Assembly (NCBI RefSeq): GCF_900444995.1
Contig: NZ_UAPQ01000008.1
Span: 62,001 to 126,000 of the forward strand
Length of the DNA: 64,000 nt
Direction: 5' to 3'
Source of the DNA: Actinomyces bovis
GTDB lineage: Bacteria > Actinomycetota > Actinomycetes > Actinomycetales > Actinomycetaceae
Shown here piece by piece: positions 8,401-15,856 of the stretch. Under the pieces are notes generated by a model, which worked only from the letters and a program-made list of their open reading frames with translations, was not told the origin of the DNA and did no database searches. The stretch's first letter is position 1. Every line of letters begins with the position of its first letter. A program made the translations under genes and the position numbers.

Positions 8401-10867
8401 GGCAGCTGAGGCGGTGAAAGCCAAGACTGCGGCTGACACTGCCACGGCGAAGGCGCTCGCGGCTCAATCCGTTGCTGATGCGGCGGCTGCTAAAGCGACC
8501 ACGGCTGATGGCCGTTATACCGTGGCCGCAGCTAATCCTTCCGCGAAGGATGGTGAGGGGAAACCTTCTGGCGCGGTGTGGGAGGTGCGCGCCGGTACTA
8601 CGGCGTTGCGGCGTTTCGTGTGGGACGGCCCTGCTTGGAGGCAGGTCAAAATCGGTGTTGATTTCATCGGTGAGAAGGCTGTTAATCGGGCGCAGATCGC
8701 TGACGCTGCCGTCGGCACCCTACAAGTGGCGGATGCTTCCATTACCAACGCCAAGGTGGGGTGGCTCACGGCGGAAAAAATCCGGGCTGCCGTCGGTACC
8801 CTCGATGCGGGGTTCATTAAGAGTCTGTTTAGTGATTCGGGGTTCATCCGGAATCTGTTTTCGGAGCGTATTAGTGTGTCTGCGGGGTCGCTTTTCCCAG
8901 ACCCGCTGTTAGAGAACAAGTCAGAGTGGAACTTTGCCGCTGGCGTGGCTTCCTGGAAGACCGACAACGCCGTGTCCGGGAACGTCCTCGTATTGAAAGC
9001 AACAGGTAAGCAAATTGGCGGCTATCTTCAACCTCCGGAGCACAGGGATGCTTCGATGATTCTCAAGCCGGGTGCGACCTATCGCCTCTCGTTAATGGTG
9101 CGTTTCCCATCGTTTACCGGGTCTAACCCGGCATCTGTTTACCTGCGGCACCATAACTCAACCGGAGGCGTAAATATTATGCGCGTCGCAGACATTTTTG
9201 CTGTTCTTGGTGGGGCCCCCACAGCTTGGACGCGACTGGAGACGCAGTTCACGCTGCCAGCCACGGATAAAAACGGCGCCTGCACCCTGGGGCTGTTTGC
9301 GGAGGCGACGTTTACGTCCGGGTCTGTGGAGTTCGCGGAAGTCCGCGTCGAGGAGGCAGTCGGCACCACCCTGATCGAGCCTGGCAGTATCACCACGCCG
9401 CTGCTCGCGGCTGGTGCGGTCACCGCAAAAACGATCGCGGTCAACGCGATTGAAGGAGGACACATCAAGGGTGATGCCCTGGACGGCAAAGTAATCACTG
9501 GAGCGACCATCCAGACCGCCAAAACGGGCGCTCGTGTCGTGATGACCCCACAAGGTTTAACAGCATATTCCAATGCGGGTACCAAAACATTTTGGATTGA
9601 CTCAGCCACCGGCCAGGTCACCGCGAAGGGTTATTTCTCAATTGAGGATGAATGGTCTGCGACGGCGTTCCGAGACATCGGCACCGCCGATAATGTGGTG
9701 GATATTGATCCTGGGAAGTGGGGGCACTCCAATTGGGGTACCGGGCTGGTGTTCTACGCCACCAACGCAAGGTGGGACCGCAAGGCCTTTATCACTGCCC
9801 GCCAGCACCCGCAGGGTGAGCCTGCTCTGATACTCGCGGGACCATTGAAAACCGCCGGTCAGGGGCAGCAATCTTATCTGTCGATGATGGGGCCGACGGC
9901 GCAGCTCTATGGGGGCTCGTGGGATGCCAACGCCGATCCGATCACCAGACCATCCGTACTGCTATCGCCTGCGGTTGCATCTCTGACGTGTCAAAAGACC
10001 TCGCTGAACATCAGCGGCAATTCAATTGGCGCGCTTCTCGGTTACAACTCTTCGCGTGTGTTCGAAGCCACCGGTCAAACGGTCAGACTGATGTGTGGGG
10101 ACTGGGGTGATAGCACGGGCTTTTTTGCTAATAAAACCAATACGGTGATGACCTGGGCCGCTAACCGTCAGCTCGGCGTCGATGTTCACGGCGTGTGGTT
10201 TTTTAAGGGCGAGGGACACAATCCGCTGAGGGTGGCTGAAGAGAGTTGCCAAATGACGACCATGGTGTGGGGGAATTGCGGTTTTTGGGCCAATAAGGCG
10301 AATACTGTCATGGGCTATTCCTCTGCCGTAGAGCTGTTCTTGAACGGCTCTGGCATGCATGTCAAGGGAACGAAGAATTTCGTGATGGCTGTGCCTGGGG
10401 AAACCGAGCGTCGCGGTGGGCTGCTGCTCAGGCACTCCTCCACAGAATCCCCCTATGACGGAGTCGAATACTGGCAGACCCTCGCGCTCGACTCCCAAGG
10501 GCGGGGCATGTGGGTGCTTCCTGCCTATGTCCCCGCGATCGGCGCCCCCAAAGCCCCTTGGATCGCCCTGGCGTCCACACAGGACGGCTCCCCCGTGGCC
10601 GCACGGCTCGTGCAGGACCAGTGGGGCCCAGACGCCACCCCCTGGCACGTTGAGCTGCACGGCAGCCCCGGGGTCATGGTCAGCGTCCTGGTGAAGGGCG
10701 CCCGCATCCTCGACACCAAGACCGGCTGGGAAGACCGCACCGGCCAGGACCTGTGGGTCATGCCCCCACAGACCCCGGGCGACGCCGAGGCGTCAATGAG
10801 CGTCGGCGGCGACGTCTATGGCCCCGCCCCCAACCCCCACACAAAGAAGGAGAACACTCATGAATGA
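5453..10867 (+). CDS. Large tail-tip / receptor-binding protein with Fn3 domains and long Ala-rich coiled coil
   Basis: An unbroken 1804-residue protein. Residues 1-390 look like the tail-associated (Gp37/Tal-like) hub. Residues about 396-502 and 504-602 are two fibronectin type III-like domains. Residues 603-822 form an alanine-rich coiled coil full of AAE/KA heptads. Residues 822-970 and 1145-1330 are beta-sandwich segments that resemble carbohydrate-binding modules. The C-terminal third is beta-rich and contains the near repeats GFFANKTNTVMTW and GFWANKANTVMGY near residues 1555 and 1609, about 54 residues apart. Fusion of hub, stalk and receptor-binding head in one chain is likely. A role in host recognition is inferred from position and architecture. 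No endosialidase or peptidase catalytic motif was recognised. Confidence 0.8.
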   Translation: MLDLRAVAYMPSGGRLGVLPDDLDVTLTVPVADMPTVALTYPAGTQGVRGELLDSEVEIAIEITHDGITWLEPPGARFISQKVEGNLLDDGTSPRILHAAHVSSQLAEAVVWDVPPAAQDSDGKWNFLSANAGVILRSLWDAATKRGWGKGLTLDCTTVADSAGKKWANIVTLAFDKAVTLATVVDSLRDLGLCDVEWTGRTMRVHNPDGALARRREKVLWPLAVGTAAAPEATTWTSLCTDVLVKGEGGRVWRIHNDQAPAGLRRIERVVEAGGVELEATARLVAQATLASGASAQVEAKREWVASDALLLPWRDYTAGDWITVQRSAGREVMRVAQVSVTRNADGVSGHTTFGTRLDDVLSHVAKRTKGVTGGASTSGSGVRPAPQGQDKRTPAKVLGLVVRAEAVPVADRTVHGLLRATWQPVSTATDASAMEISSYDLAVRRNVVGAPWLIAGSASSTSLDLREGSPGEALQVQVRARGTYATTPGLWSDPFTVQIPQPELLAPPTAAHLACEHGLVTVTWDRHLAGPGGPIIPPSWLRHVLVQEASSAAGPWTDLAELSLDGPTTVLDRQDVIGQERFYRLVAVDTVDRKSDPGNTAGITVRSKVSEAVDAAQAKADQAARDGATTRAQVEAQAKKIDTIEGTVEGLSSKLAAAESAAAEADKNAKAAAASASKADAAASAAQKIAEVKAAEAERAAKAYADGLKDSTLSEAQKAALKVAAEAAAKAQQAAEAKAADAQRTAEAAEVTAATATENATQARTLAEASKKISEQADSKAGQAQAAATAASGVASAAQSKAAEATTKALAAQAAAAAAAAASPNLAAGTWNARWAFGKNVTRVDYGTLRFKGSNGSPDFSNDNRAYLLHGNNQALIVPAGRVMRFSMTVSNPGNSPVKGKFSAYTYAADGKWLGAAAMADVEVPPGAVRHVISGTVVVPWTPARIVVPNVTWAGTAPIDMHGATWSDVTDIAAAQDRADHAAAEAVKAKTAADTATAKALAAQSVADAAAAKATTADGRYTVAAANPSAKDGEGKPSGAVWEVRAGTTALRRFVWDGPAWRQVKIGVDFIGEKAVNRAQIADAAVGTLQVADASITNAKVGWLTAEKIRAAVGTLDAGFIKSLFSDSGFIRNLFSERISVSAGSLFPDPLLENKSEWNFAAGVASWKTDNAVSGNVLVLKATGKQIGGYLQPPEHRDASMILKPGATYRLSLMVRFPSFTGSNPASVYLRHHNSTGGVNIMRVADIFAVLGGAPTAWTRLETQFTLPATDKNGACTLGLFAEATFTSGSVEFAEVRVEEAVGTTLIEPGSITTPLLAAGAVTAKTIAVNAIEGGHIKGDALDGKVITGATIQTAKTGARVVMTPQGLTAYSNAGTKTFWIDSATGQVTAKGYFSIEDEWSATAFRDIGTADNVVDIDPGKWGHSNWGTGLVFYATNARWDRKAFITARQHPQGEPALILAGPLKTAGQGQQSYLSMMGPTAQLYGGSWDANADPITRPSVLLSPAVASLTCQKTSLNISGNSIGALLGYNSSRVFEATGQTVRLMCGDWGDSTGFFANKTNTVMTWAANRQLGVDVHGVWFFKGEGHNPLRVAEESCQMTTMVWGNCGFWANKANTVMGYSSAVELFLNGSGMHVKGTKNFVMAVPGETERRGGLLLRHSSTESPYDGVEYWQTLALDSQGRGMWVLPAYVPAIGAPKAPWIALASTQDGSPVAARLVQDQWGPDATPWHVELHGSPGVMVSVLVKGARILDTKTGWEDRTGQDLWVMPPQTPGDAEASMSVGGDVYGPAPNPHTKKENTHE

Positions 10868-11006
10868 CACTGTGGCCGAGCAGGCGGAGCAGATTAACGC
10901 CGATTTGGTCATCGAGAGCCTGGCTAGGGAGATCAGCTCACTAGCCACGCGCCTGGCACTGGCCGAAGCCCGTCTGCAGCAAGCTCAGCAGAATCAGCAG
11001 TCCTAA
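10860..11006 (+). CDS. Small coiled-coil phage protein
   Basis: The 48-residue reading starts at ATG 10860, overlapping the last 8 bases of the tail-tip gene, with AAGAAGGAGA just upstream. It is a single predicted helix (EISSLATRLALAEARLQQAQQ) with heptad pattern and no membrane segment. Small helical proteins at this position are common in actinophages and may be tail fibre accessories, but no family was recognised. A terminator follows directly. Confidence 0.6.
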   Translation: MNDTVAEQAEQINADLVIESLAREISSLATRLALAEARLQQAQQNQQS

Positions 11007-11027
11007 ACGCTGCTCACCAATATTCCT

Positions 11028-11057
11028 GGCCCCGGCCCACACAGGTCCGGGGCTTTT
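11028..11057 (+). terminator. Rho-independent terminator after the tail operon
   Basis: GGCCCCGG at 11028-11035 pairs with CCGGGGCT at 11047-11054 across an 11-base loop and is followed by TTTT. It separates tail genes from the lysis genes. Confidence 0.75.
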
Positions 11058-11091
11058 CCATGCCTGAACCAACCAGAAGAAGGAGAACAAC

Positions 11092-12066
11092 ATGTTGAGG
11101 ATTGTGGATGTGTCCTCGTGGCAGAAGGGAATCAACCTGTCTGCGCTTGACTGTGACGGAGCGGTAGTGAAAGCCACTCAGGGCACGAGTTATGTCAATC
11201 CGGATTGTGTGCGGGCTGTGGAGCAATGCCTTGCAGCTGGGAAAGCCACGGGCGTGTACCACTACATTAGCGGCATTACCTCGCCCGAGGTTGAGGCTGA
11301 TTTCTTCATCGATCAAATCCAGGGTTGGAGTGGTCGGGTGGTCCTGGCCCTGGATTGGGAGCAACACGAGAATTACGCCTGGGGGAATGCGGACTGGCTG
11401 TGGCGCATGGCTCGTCGGACCATTGAGCGCACTGGCATCAAACCAATTATCTACGCCTCAGCCAGTGTGTTCCCCTGGAATACATGCACGGAACTGGACC
11501 TAGGCGCGTGGGTGGCGCAGTATGCGGATATGAGTCCTCGAGGCTGGGAGAGCCGCCCATGGCGGAATTTCTCTGGCAAGGCGGTGATGCACCAGTACAC
11601 TTCCAATGGCCGCATCAATGGGTGGAGTGGCGGATTGGATCTCAATGTTTTCTTCGGCGACCGGAGCGCGTGGAACGCTTACACAGGTGCGACCACCATG
11701 CCATCAGCGCCATCAGCGCCAGGAGGAAAGGCTCTGGTGGTGGACGGCTGGTTCGGGCCTGCCACCGTGACCCGATTCCAGGAGGTGCTGGGTACCACCG
11801 TCGATGGTGTTATTTCTGGTCAGTCCACGGCGGATCGCGCCCATCTGATCAACATCGGCGAAGCGGCTTGGAATTTCTCTGAAAAGGGCGGCTCTGAGGC
11901 GGTCCGTGAGTTGCAGCGGCGCCTGGGTGTGCCCGCGGATGGTTTCCTTGGGGCTCAGACCATCAGGGCCTGGCAGGCCCGCCTGGGCGTGCCCGAGGAT
12001 GGTTTCCTCGGCCCCCTCACAGTGATGGCGCTGCAGCGCGCCTTGAACGAGGGGCGGCCGCTATGA
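11092..12066 (+). CDS. Endolysin: GH25 muramidase with peptidoglycan-binding repeats
   Basis: The 324-residue protein starts at ATG 11092 after GAAGGAGAACAAC. Residues 1-195 are a glycoside hydrolase family 25 domain: VDVSSWQ at the start with the first catalytic Asp, then LALDWEQ near residue 87 with the second acidic pair, and GLDLNVF at the end. GH25 enzymes cleave the MurNAc-GlcNAc bond of peptidoglycan. Residues 205-320 hold a PG_binding_1-like domain, with the repeat GVPADGFLGAQTIRAWQ / GVPEDGFLGPLTVMALQ. There is no signal peptide, so release depends on the holin. The next gene overlaps by four bases. Confidence 0.92.
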   Translation: MLRIVDVSSWQKGINLSALDCDGAVVKATQGTSYVNPDCVRAVEQCLAAGKATGVYHYISGITSPEVEADFFIDQIQGWSGRVVLALDWEQHENYAWGNADWLWRMARRTIERTGIKPIIYASASVFPWNTCTELDLGAWVAQYADMSPRGWESRPWRNFSGKAVMHQYTSNGRINGWSGGLDLNVFFGDRSAWNAYTGATTMPSAPSAPGGKALVVDGWFGPATVTRFQEVLGTTVDGVISGQSTADRAHLINIGEAAWNFSEKGGSEAVRELQRRLGVPADGFLGAQTIRAWQARLGVPEDGFLGPLTVMALQRALNEGRPL

Positions 12067-12338
12067 CAGGCAAGCATGTGGCTTTGCAGGGGGATCGGCC
12101 CGGGGTTGTCGCTTGGCTGACTCCACAGCGACGCAAGGCCGCCTACGCGCTGGCGGCTGCGATCCTAGCGTTCGGCGCAGCCATAGGGTGGCTGACGCAG
12201 GAGCAGGTGACTGTGTGGCTGAGGGTGCTCGAGCAGCTTGCGGGTATCGTCGCGCTACTGGTGGCAGTGGTGCACACCGGCGGCGTTTATGAGGGCCCGG
12301 TCGCCGGAGCTCTAGCGTCTGAGGACACGGAGGCCTGA
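12063..12338 (+). CDS. Holin-like membrane protein with two membrane segments
   Basis: A 91-residue protein whose ATG overlaps the endolysin stop (ATGA). Two hydrophobic helices (about residues 26-44 and 55-71) are separated by a short turn with WLTQEQVTVWL, and the C-terminus is acidic (ASEDTEA). Size, two-helix topology and position directly after the endolysin fit a class II or actinophage holin. Holins oligomerize in the membrane and let the endolysin out. The family cannot be named with certainty. Confidence 0.7.
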   Translation: MTGKHVALQGDRPGVVAWLTPQRRKAAYALAAAILAFGAAIGWLTQEQVTVWLRVLEQLAGIVALLVAVVHTGGVYEGPVAGALASEDTEA

Positions 12339-12342
12339 GACG

Positions 12343-12861
12343 ATGCGCCGCTGGTCCTGGCCCCGCACAGCCAGATGGGCCTGGGGCACCCTCGTCCCCC
12401 CACGCATCCTCTCACTCCTGGCCGCATCGGCGTATGCCTGCCTCGCCATTGGTATGACGGCCGCGATCATCGCCCCGACAGTAGTCAGCGAGCCCTCCTC
12501 AAAGATCGGCGCGGGTGTCGCCACTTTCGGCGCCCTAGCTGCTGCACCATCCGCCTGGCGCGGCTGGTGGGGAGTAGAAGCCCCCGCGGCCGCCATCGTC
12601 ACCGTGGGCCTGTCAGCGCTCGCGGCTTCTGGGCTGCTTCATGGTGATGATTGGCCGTCATGGGGGATCTGGCTCATCCTCGGCGTGGTGCTGGGGTTGC
12701 TTCAGCGGGTGATCCGGATCTGGGGGATTCGCTGGCAGCCTGGTCAGGAGCCGGAGACGTCTTTGCGTGCCACGGAGCGGCGCTTGCAGGTGGTGCGGGC
12801 GATCAGCGCCGATGTGCTGGCGGCTCAGGCTGAGGGGGTGACCAGAGGTGGTGCGGGTTGA
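12343..12861 (+). CDS. Phage lysis-cassette membrane protein
   Basis: A 172-residue protein with four likely membrane helices (near residues 18-45, 52-74, 82-100 and 104-124) and a soluble basic C-terminus (RATERRLQVVRAISADVLAAQ). It lies between the holin-like gene and another small membrane protein gene. Actinophages often carry two or three small membrane proteins next to the endolysin, one of them a second holin or antiholin. No family was recognised, so the role is inferred from context. Confidence 0.6.
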   Translation: MRRWSWPRTARWAWGTLVPPRILSLLAASAYACLAIGMTAAIIAPTVVSEPSSKIGAGVATFGALAAAPSAWRGWWGVEAPAAAIVTVGLSALAASGLLHGDDWPSWGIWLILGVVLGLLQRVIRIWGIRWQPGQEPETSLRATERRLQVVRAISADVLAAQAEGVTRGGAG

Positions 12862-13177
12862 TCTGATAGTGTCGGTCATCGTGGCCGCGTTCGGCTCCCC
12901 GTTTGTGGTCGCGCTTTTTCAGGCGGTCCGATCGTCGTGGCGGGAGCGCCGAGACGTTGAGACGACAGCTCAGAAGTACAGGCGCTTGGCGGCAGCTTGG
13001 GAGGCGACTTGCTGGGAGACCAGGCTCCTGGCGAGCCGTCACGGTGTGCCTCAGTCTGATTTTCCTCTTGGCCCAGGGGAAGGCCCTCAGGGACCTGCTG
13101 TGACTCTGCCTGCTCCGGGGCCGCCTGCCCCTGGAGATGGAGGACCCCCGCAGGGCGCGTCACCGCAGCTGCGGTGA
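12848..13177 (+). CDS. Small phage membrane protein with N-terminal helix and Pro-rich tail
   Basis: The 109-residue protein starts at GTG 12848 and overlaps the previous gene by 14 bases. One membrane helix (residues 4-24) is followed by an amphipathic, charged helix (RSSWRERRDVETTAQKYRRL) and a proline/glycine-rich C-terminus. The layout resembles spanin-like or holin-associated proteins in actinophage lysis cassettes, but a function cannot be shown from the sequence. It is the last plus-strand gene of the prophage. Confidence 0.55.
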   Translation: MVRVDLIVSVIVAAFGSPFVVALFQAVRSSWRERRDVETTAQKYRRLAAAWEATCWETRLLASRHGVPQSDFPLGPGEGPQGPAVTLPAPGPPAPGDGGPPQGASPQLR

Positions 13178-13213
13178 GAGGCGGCGGGGGGACTATTGAC
13201 ATCAAGCGTACCC

Positions 13214-13266
13214 CTGGACACAAGTGAGGCCCCACCCGCAAAGGGTGGGGCCTCACTTGTGTCCAG
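13214..13266. terminator. Perfect 24-bp hairpin between convergent prophage genes
   Basis: Bases 13214-13237 and 13243-13266 are perfect inverted copies of each other (24 of 24 pairs) around a 5-base loop GCAAA. It lies between the lysis genes and the reverse-strand gene at 13296. It has no T-run on either side, but would stop or stall transcription from both directions. Confidence 0.7.
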
Positions 13267-13295
13267 TCCCGGTCTATCCAGGCGTTGATGGTGGT

Positions 13296-14015
13296 CTAGG
13301 GGCGGCGGCCCAGGTAGCGGTATACGGTGGGGCGGGTGACCCGCCCCTGTTCAGCGATGGTTGTTAATGGCGTGCCCAGTAGGTCAGAGGCGATCATCGC
13401 TCCCTGGTTGACGAGCTTTGCATCTTCGCAGGCGTCAACAGCGTCGGCGTAAGCGCGTCCGGCCTGTTTTGGGGTGCGTGTCCCTAGAATGACGCCGACC
13501 GCACCATCTAAGGCCAGCTCGCGCGCCTCTTGGCTGTCCGCCGCCAAGATCGCGTCGATCTTGGCGCCAGCGCGCACGATAAGGTCGAGCTGCTTGTCGG
13601 TGGCCTCAATGTCGTGTTCATCTAAATAATCTTCGCCCCAGGTCCAGTCCCCATCGAGGCTGGCTATGTCCTCCAACTTGTACTGCTCGATGGCTTCCAA
13701 AATGGCGACATCCGGGTACCGAGTTGGGCACTTCTTGCCGGCGAACATGGGCTCCGGCCAATCCTGGCGTGGAACATACTGTTCCACCGCCGGCCACTCC
13801 TCTGTGGAGTCCGTTGAAACGGACTCGCCATCCGGCGGGGTTACCAGGAAGCTGGGGGAGATACCCCCGAAGCCGTCTGGGTCGATAAAAAACTCGATGA
13901 GCGCACCATCAGGCGCTTCGGCCTCCAACAAGCACTTACAGTCCGAGTCCCGTCGCCAGTTGTGGCTGGGCTTCCTCCAGGTCGTGACACGTCCCGGCGA
14001 GGCGACTGATGTCAT
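13296..14015 (-). CDS. Prophage-end protein with C-terminal helix-turn-helix
   Basis: The 239-residue reading starts at ATG 14015; the open frame continues upstream through the tRNA fragment but that part is not credible protein. The middle is acidic, with IEFFIDPDGFGG and a Trp-rich segment WTWGEDYLDEHDIEATDKQ. The last 25 residues (LTTIAEQGRVTRPTVYRYLGRR) form a classic resolvase/TetR-like helix-turn-helix. It lies alone on the reverse strand beside attR, the usual place for lysogeny-expressed cargo. A DNA-binding role is likely from the HTH; no full-length family was recognised. Confidence 0.6.
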   Translation of the reverse strand: MTSVASPGRVTTWRKPSHNWRRDSDCKCLLEAEAPDGALIEFFIDPDGFGGISPSFLVTPPDGESVSTDSTEEWPAVEQYVPRQDWPEPMFAGKKCPTRYPDVAILEAIEQYKLEDIASLDGDWTWGEDYLDEHDIEATDKQLDLIVRAGAKIDAILAADSQEARELALDGAVGVILGTRTPKQAGRAYADAVDACEDAKLVNQGAMIASDLLGTPLTTIAEQGRVTRPTVYRYLGRRP

Positions 14016-14037
14016 ATTGCTGCACCTATTGCTGCAC
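14015..14037. repeat. Two 11-bp direct repeats (TATTGCTGCAC) near attR
   Basis: TATTGCTGCAC occurs at 14015-14025 and again at 14027-14037, 12 bases apart, about 75 bases from the attachment core. Short direct repeats at this distance from a tyrosine-integrase core are often arm-type binding sites. The use here is inferred. Confidence 0.5.
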
Positions 14038-14112
14038 TCAAATGCTCTATGAGGAGCGTATTGCCTGCAATTTGAGTAGTTATAACTATCTTGCTTCCTC
14101 TTGAACATCGGC

Positions 14113-14157
14113 CTTCTAATCCGCAGGTTCCCGGTTCGAGTCCGGGTGGGGGCACCA
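14113..14157 (+). other. attR: 3' fragment of tRNA-Arg(UCU)
   Basis: The 45 bases contain the anticodon loop CTTCTAA, the 3' strand of the anticodon stem (TCCGC), variable loop, a perfect T stem-loop (CCCGG / CCGGG), the 3' acceptor strand TGGGGGC, discriminator A and CCA. The 5' half is missing: the five bases before the loop (TCGGC) cannot pair with TCCGC, and no D arm or 5' acceptor strand is present upstream. This is what integration in a tRNA anticodon loop leaves at the distal end of a prophage. The intact tRNA should lie at the left end, outside the window. Confidence 0.85.
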
Positions 14158-14221
14158 TCTGGTACCGGGGGTTGACCCTCTTGGTACCCGATCTTGGCCT
14201 CCGGCCATTTATGGTTGGCGT

Positions 14222-15856
14222 ATGTTCCCGACCGGCTCCGAGCGCCCGACCGCAGACGCACCTATCCCAAGTGAAGGTGCAGCCAGCGGCACGCTCAGCC
14301 GTGGCCGTTTAGTGGCAGTCCTGACGGACCTGCTGGGGGACCTTGAACGCCTCGACCTGGGTCTCAACGCGCCGGGCGTGGAGGACGCCCGACGTCTGCG
14401 TGTGCGCTTACAGGGGGAGGTTCATGACCATGTGCTGCCCCGCTTGAAAGATGCTGATGCCCCCGCCATCGTGGTGGTTGGCGGCTCCACGGGCGCAGGC
14501 AAATCCACTCTGGTCAGCTCCGTCCTGCACGCTGAGGTATCCCCCATGGGCGTGCTGCGCCCCACGACGCGCACCCCAGTTCTGGTGGCTAACCCTGAGG
14601 ACGCCAGTTCTATCTCCGCTCACCCGGTGGCCCAAGTCTGTCTGACCGTGCTGTCCAAGGAGATCCCCGCCGGCCTGGCGGTGGTGGACGCCTCCGACCT
14701 GGACTCTGTGCACGAGGCCAACCGGGACCTGGCCGCACGCCTCTTGGAAGCCGCAGACCTGTGGCTCTTTGTGACCACCGCGGCTCGCTACGGGGACCAA
14801 ACCCCCTGGGCGACCTTGGAAGATGCCGTCTCCCGGGGCACGGCCATCGCCGTTGTGCTCAACCGCGTCAACGCGAAGGTGCTGGGGGAGGTGCGCCGCG
14901 ACCTGATAGAGCGCCTATCCGCTCTGGGGCTGGAAGACGCGCCCTTCTTTGTGGTGGATGACGCCGGGCCGCTCAAAGGGATGCTGTCCGCCCAGGCCGT
15001 TCAGGAAGTCCATGACTGGCTCTGGCTGCTCGCGGGTCGCCACCGGGCCGCCAGCCTGCTGCGCCGTACCGGCAAGAGCCTATGGACCAGCCTCTGCAGT
15101 GACCTCACGCAGCTGGCCGACGACGTCGACGCTCAGGCCCGGGCCGCCGACACGCTGGAGGAAGGACGCGCGGCACTGCTCGGTGCGCCAATCTCCGACC
15201 TGACCGGCGAGGTTCAGGCGGGTTCTTGCGGGCAGGGAGCTCCGACCACTCGTTGGCTCACGCTGGCATCCTCGGGTGGCGCCCTAGCCGGTCTGGCAAC
15301 TTTGGCTCCGGGCAGACGGCTCTCTGCGGGCCTATTTGGACGCCGCACTCGTCAGCGCAGCGAGGCCCTGGAACTCTTGGCTAAGGATGCGCTGGATGCG
15401 GTCCATTCTCGGCTTGAGGCCACGCTCGTCTCCTTGTCAGCTGACCTACGGGCGCTGTGGGGCGCGGCCGGTGCTAAGCCGCCTGCTGTGTTGGCGGATG
15501 CCTCACGCAAGGCCACTTCCGTGCTGGAGACCTGGCGCGTGGGCTTGCTTAAAGACTGTGGAGTGCGTGAGATTCCGCACGGGCTGACAGAACAGAGCCT
15601 GTCTGATCTGTTGGTGGCTGCGGCAGTGGGGGTTACCGGTGCGGTAAATGTGTTCCGCTGCATGGGCCTGAAGGTGGCGGCGGATACTGCGCGGGATAAA
15701 TTGGCGAATGCCCTTGAGCATGCGGTACGTGGCTTGGTTCCTGCCGGGACCGCCCGCAACCTGGCCCCGGATCCGGGACTGGCTGCGGCACTGCGCTTGC
15801 GGGCCGCTGAATTGCGGCCACTGACGCGGGCCGGAGAGTTCGGAGGACTTGAATGA
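14222..15856 (+). CDS. Dynamin-like / YfjP-type GTPase, first of a pair
   Basis: A 544-residue protein with the P-loop GGSTGAGKST near residue 85, a switch-type Thr region (LRPTTRTP), and a G4-like NRVN in VVLNRVNAKV. Residues 300-544 are largely helical with a hydrophobic patch (LASSGGALAGLATLAPGRRL) around residue 345. This is the layout of actinobacterial dynamin-family GTPases that occur as a tandem pair. They are thought to act on membranes, by analogy to mycobacterial IniA-like proteins. Its stop overlaps the ATG of the second GTPase by four bases, so the two are co-translated and may form a heterodimer. The prophage now lies just upstream. Confidence 0.75.
   Translation: MFPTGSERPTADAPIPSEGAASGTLSRGRLVAVLTDLLGDLERLDLGLNAPGVEDARRLRVRLQGEVHDHVLPRLKDADAPAIVVVGGSTGAGKSTLVSSVLHAEVSPMGVLRPTTRTPVLVANPEDASSISAHPVAQVCLTVLSKEIPAGLAVVDASDLDSVHEANRDLAARLLEAADLWLFVTTAARYGDQTPWATLEDAVSRGTAIAVVLNRVNAKVLGEVRRDLIERLSALGLEDAPFFVVDDAGPLKGMLSAQAVQEVHDWLWLLAGRHRAASLLRRTGKSLWTSLCSDLTQLADDVDAQARAADTLEEGRAALLGAPISDLTGEVQAGSCGQGAPTTRWLTLASSGGALAGLATLAPGRRLSAGLFGRRTRQRSEALELLAKDALDAVHSRLEATLVSLSADLRALWGAAGAKPPAVLADASRKATSVLETWRVGLLKDCGVREIPHGLTEQSLSDLLVAAAVGVTGAVNVFRCMGLKVAADTARDKLANALEHAVRGLVPAGTARNLAPDPGLAAALRLRAAELRPLTRAGEFGGLE

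Larger units (their letters stand above)
1..14157. mobile_element. Right part of a siphovirus-type prophage (left end outside window)
   Basis: The genes run in the usual tailed-phage order: head-tail connectors, tail terminator, tail tube, tail chaperones, tape measure, distal tail, tail tip, endolysin, holin. All are on the plus strand with short gaps or overlaps. One reverse-strand gene follows and the region ends in a tRNA-Arg 3' fragment, beyond which chromosomal genes start. The long tape measure and the tail tube without sheath or baseplate genes point to a long non-contractile tail. The integrase, replication and packaging genes must lie left of the window. The visible virion genes show no frameshifts or stops, so this part looks intact. 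Confidence 0.9.

Noticed and set aside
14113-14157. A functional tRNA-Arg gene
   Set aside because: No D arm, no 5' acceptor strand, and the 5' anticodon strand cannot pair; only the 3' half is present.
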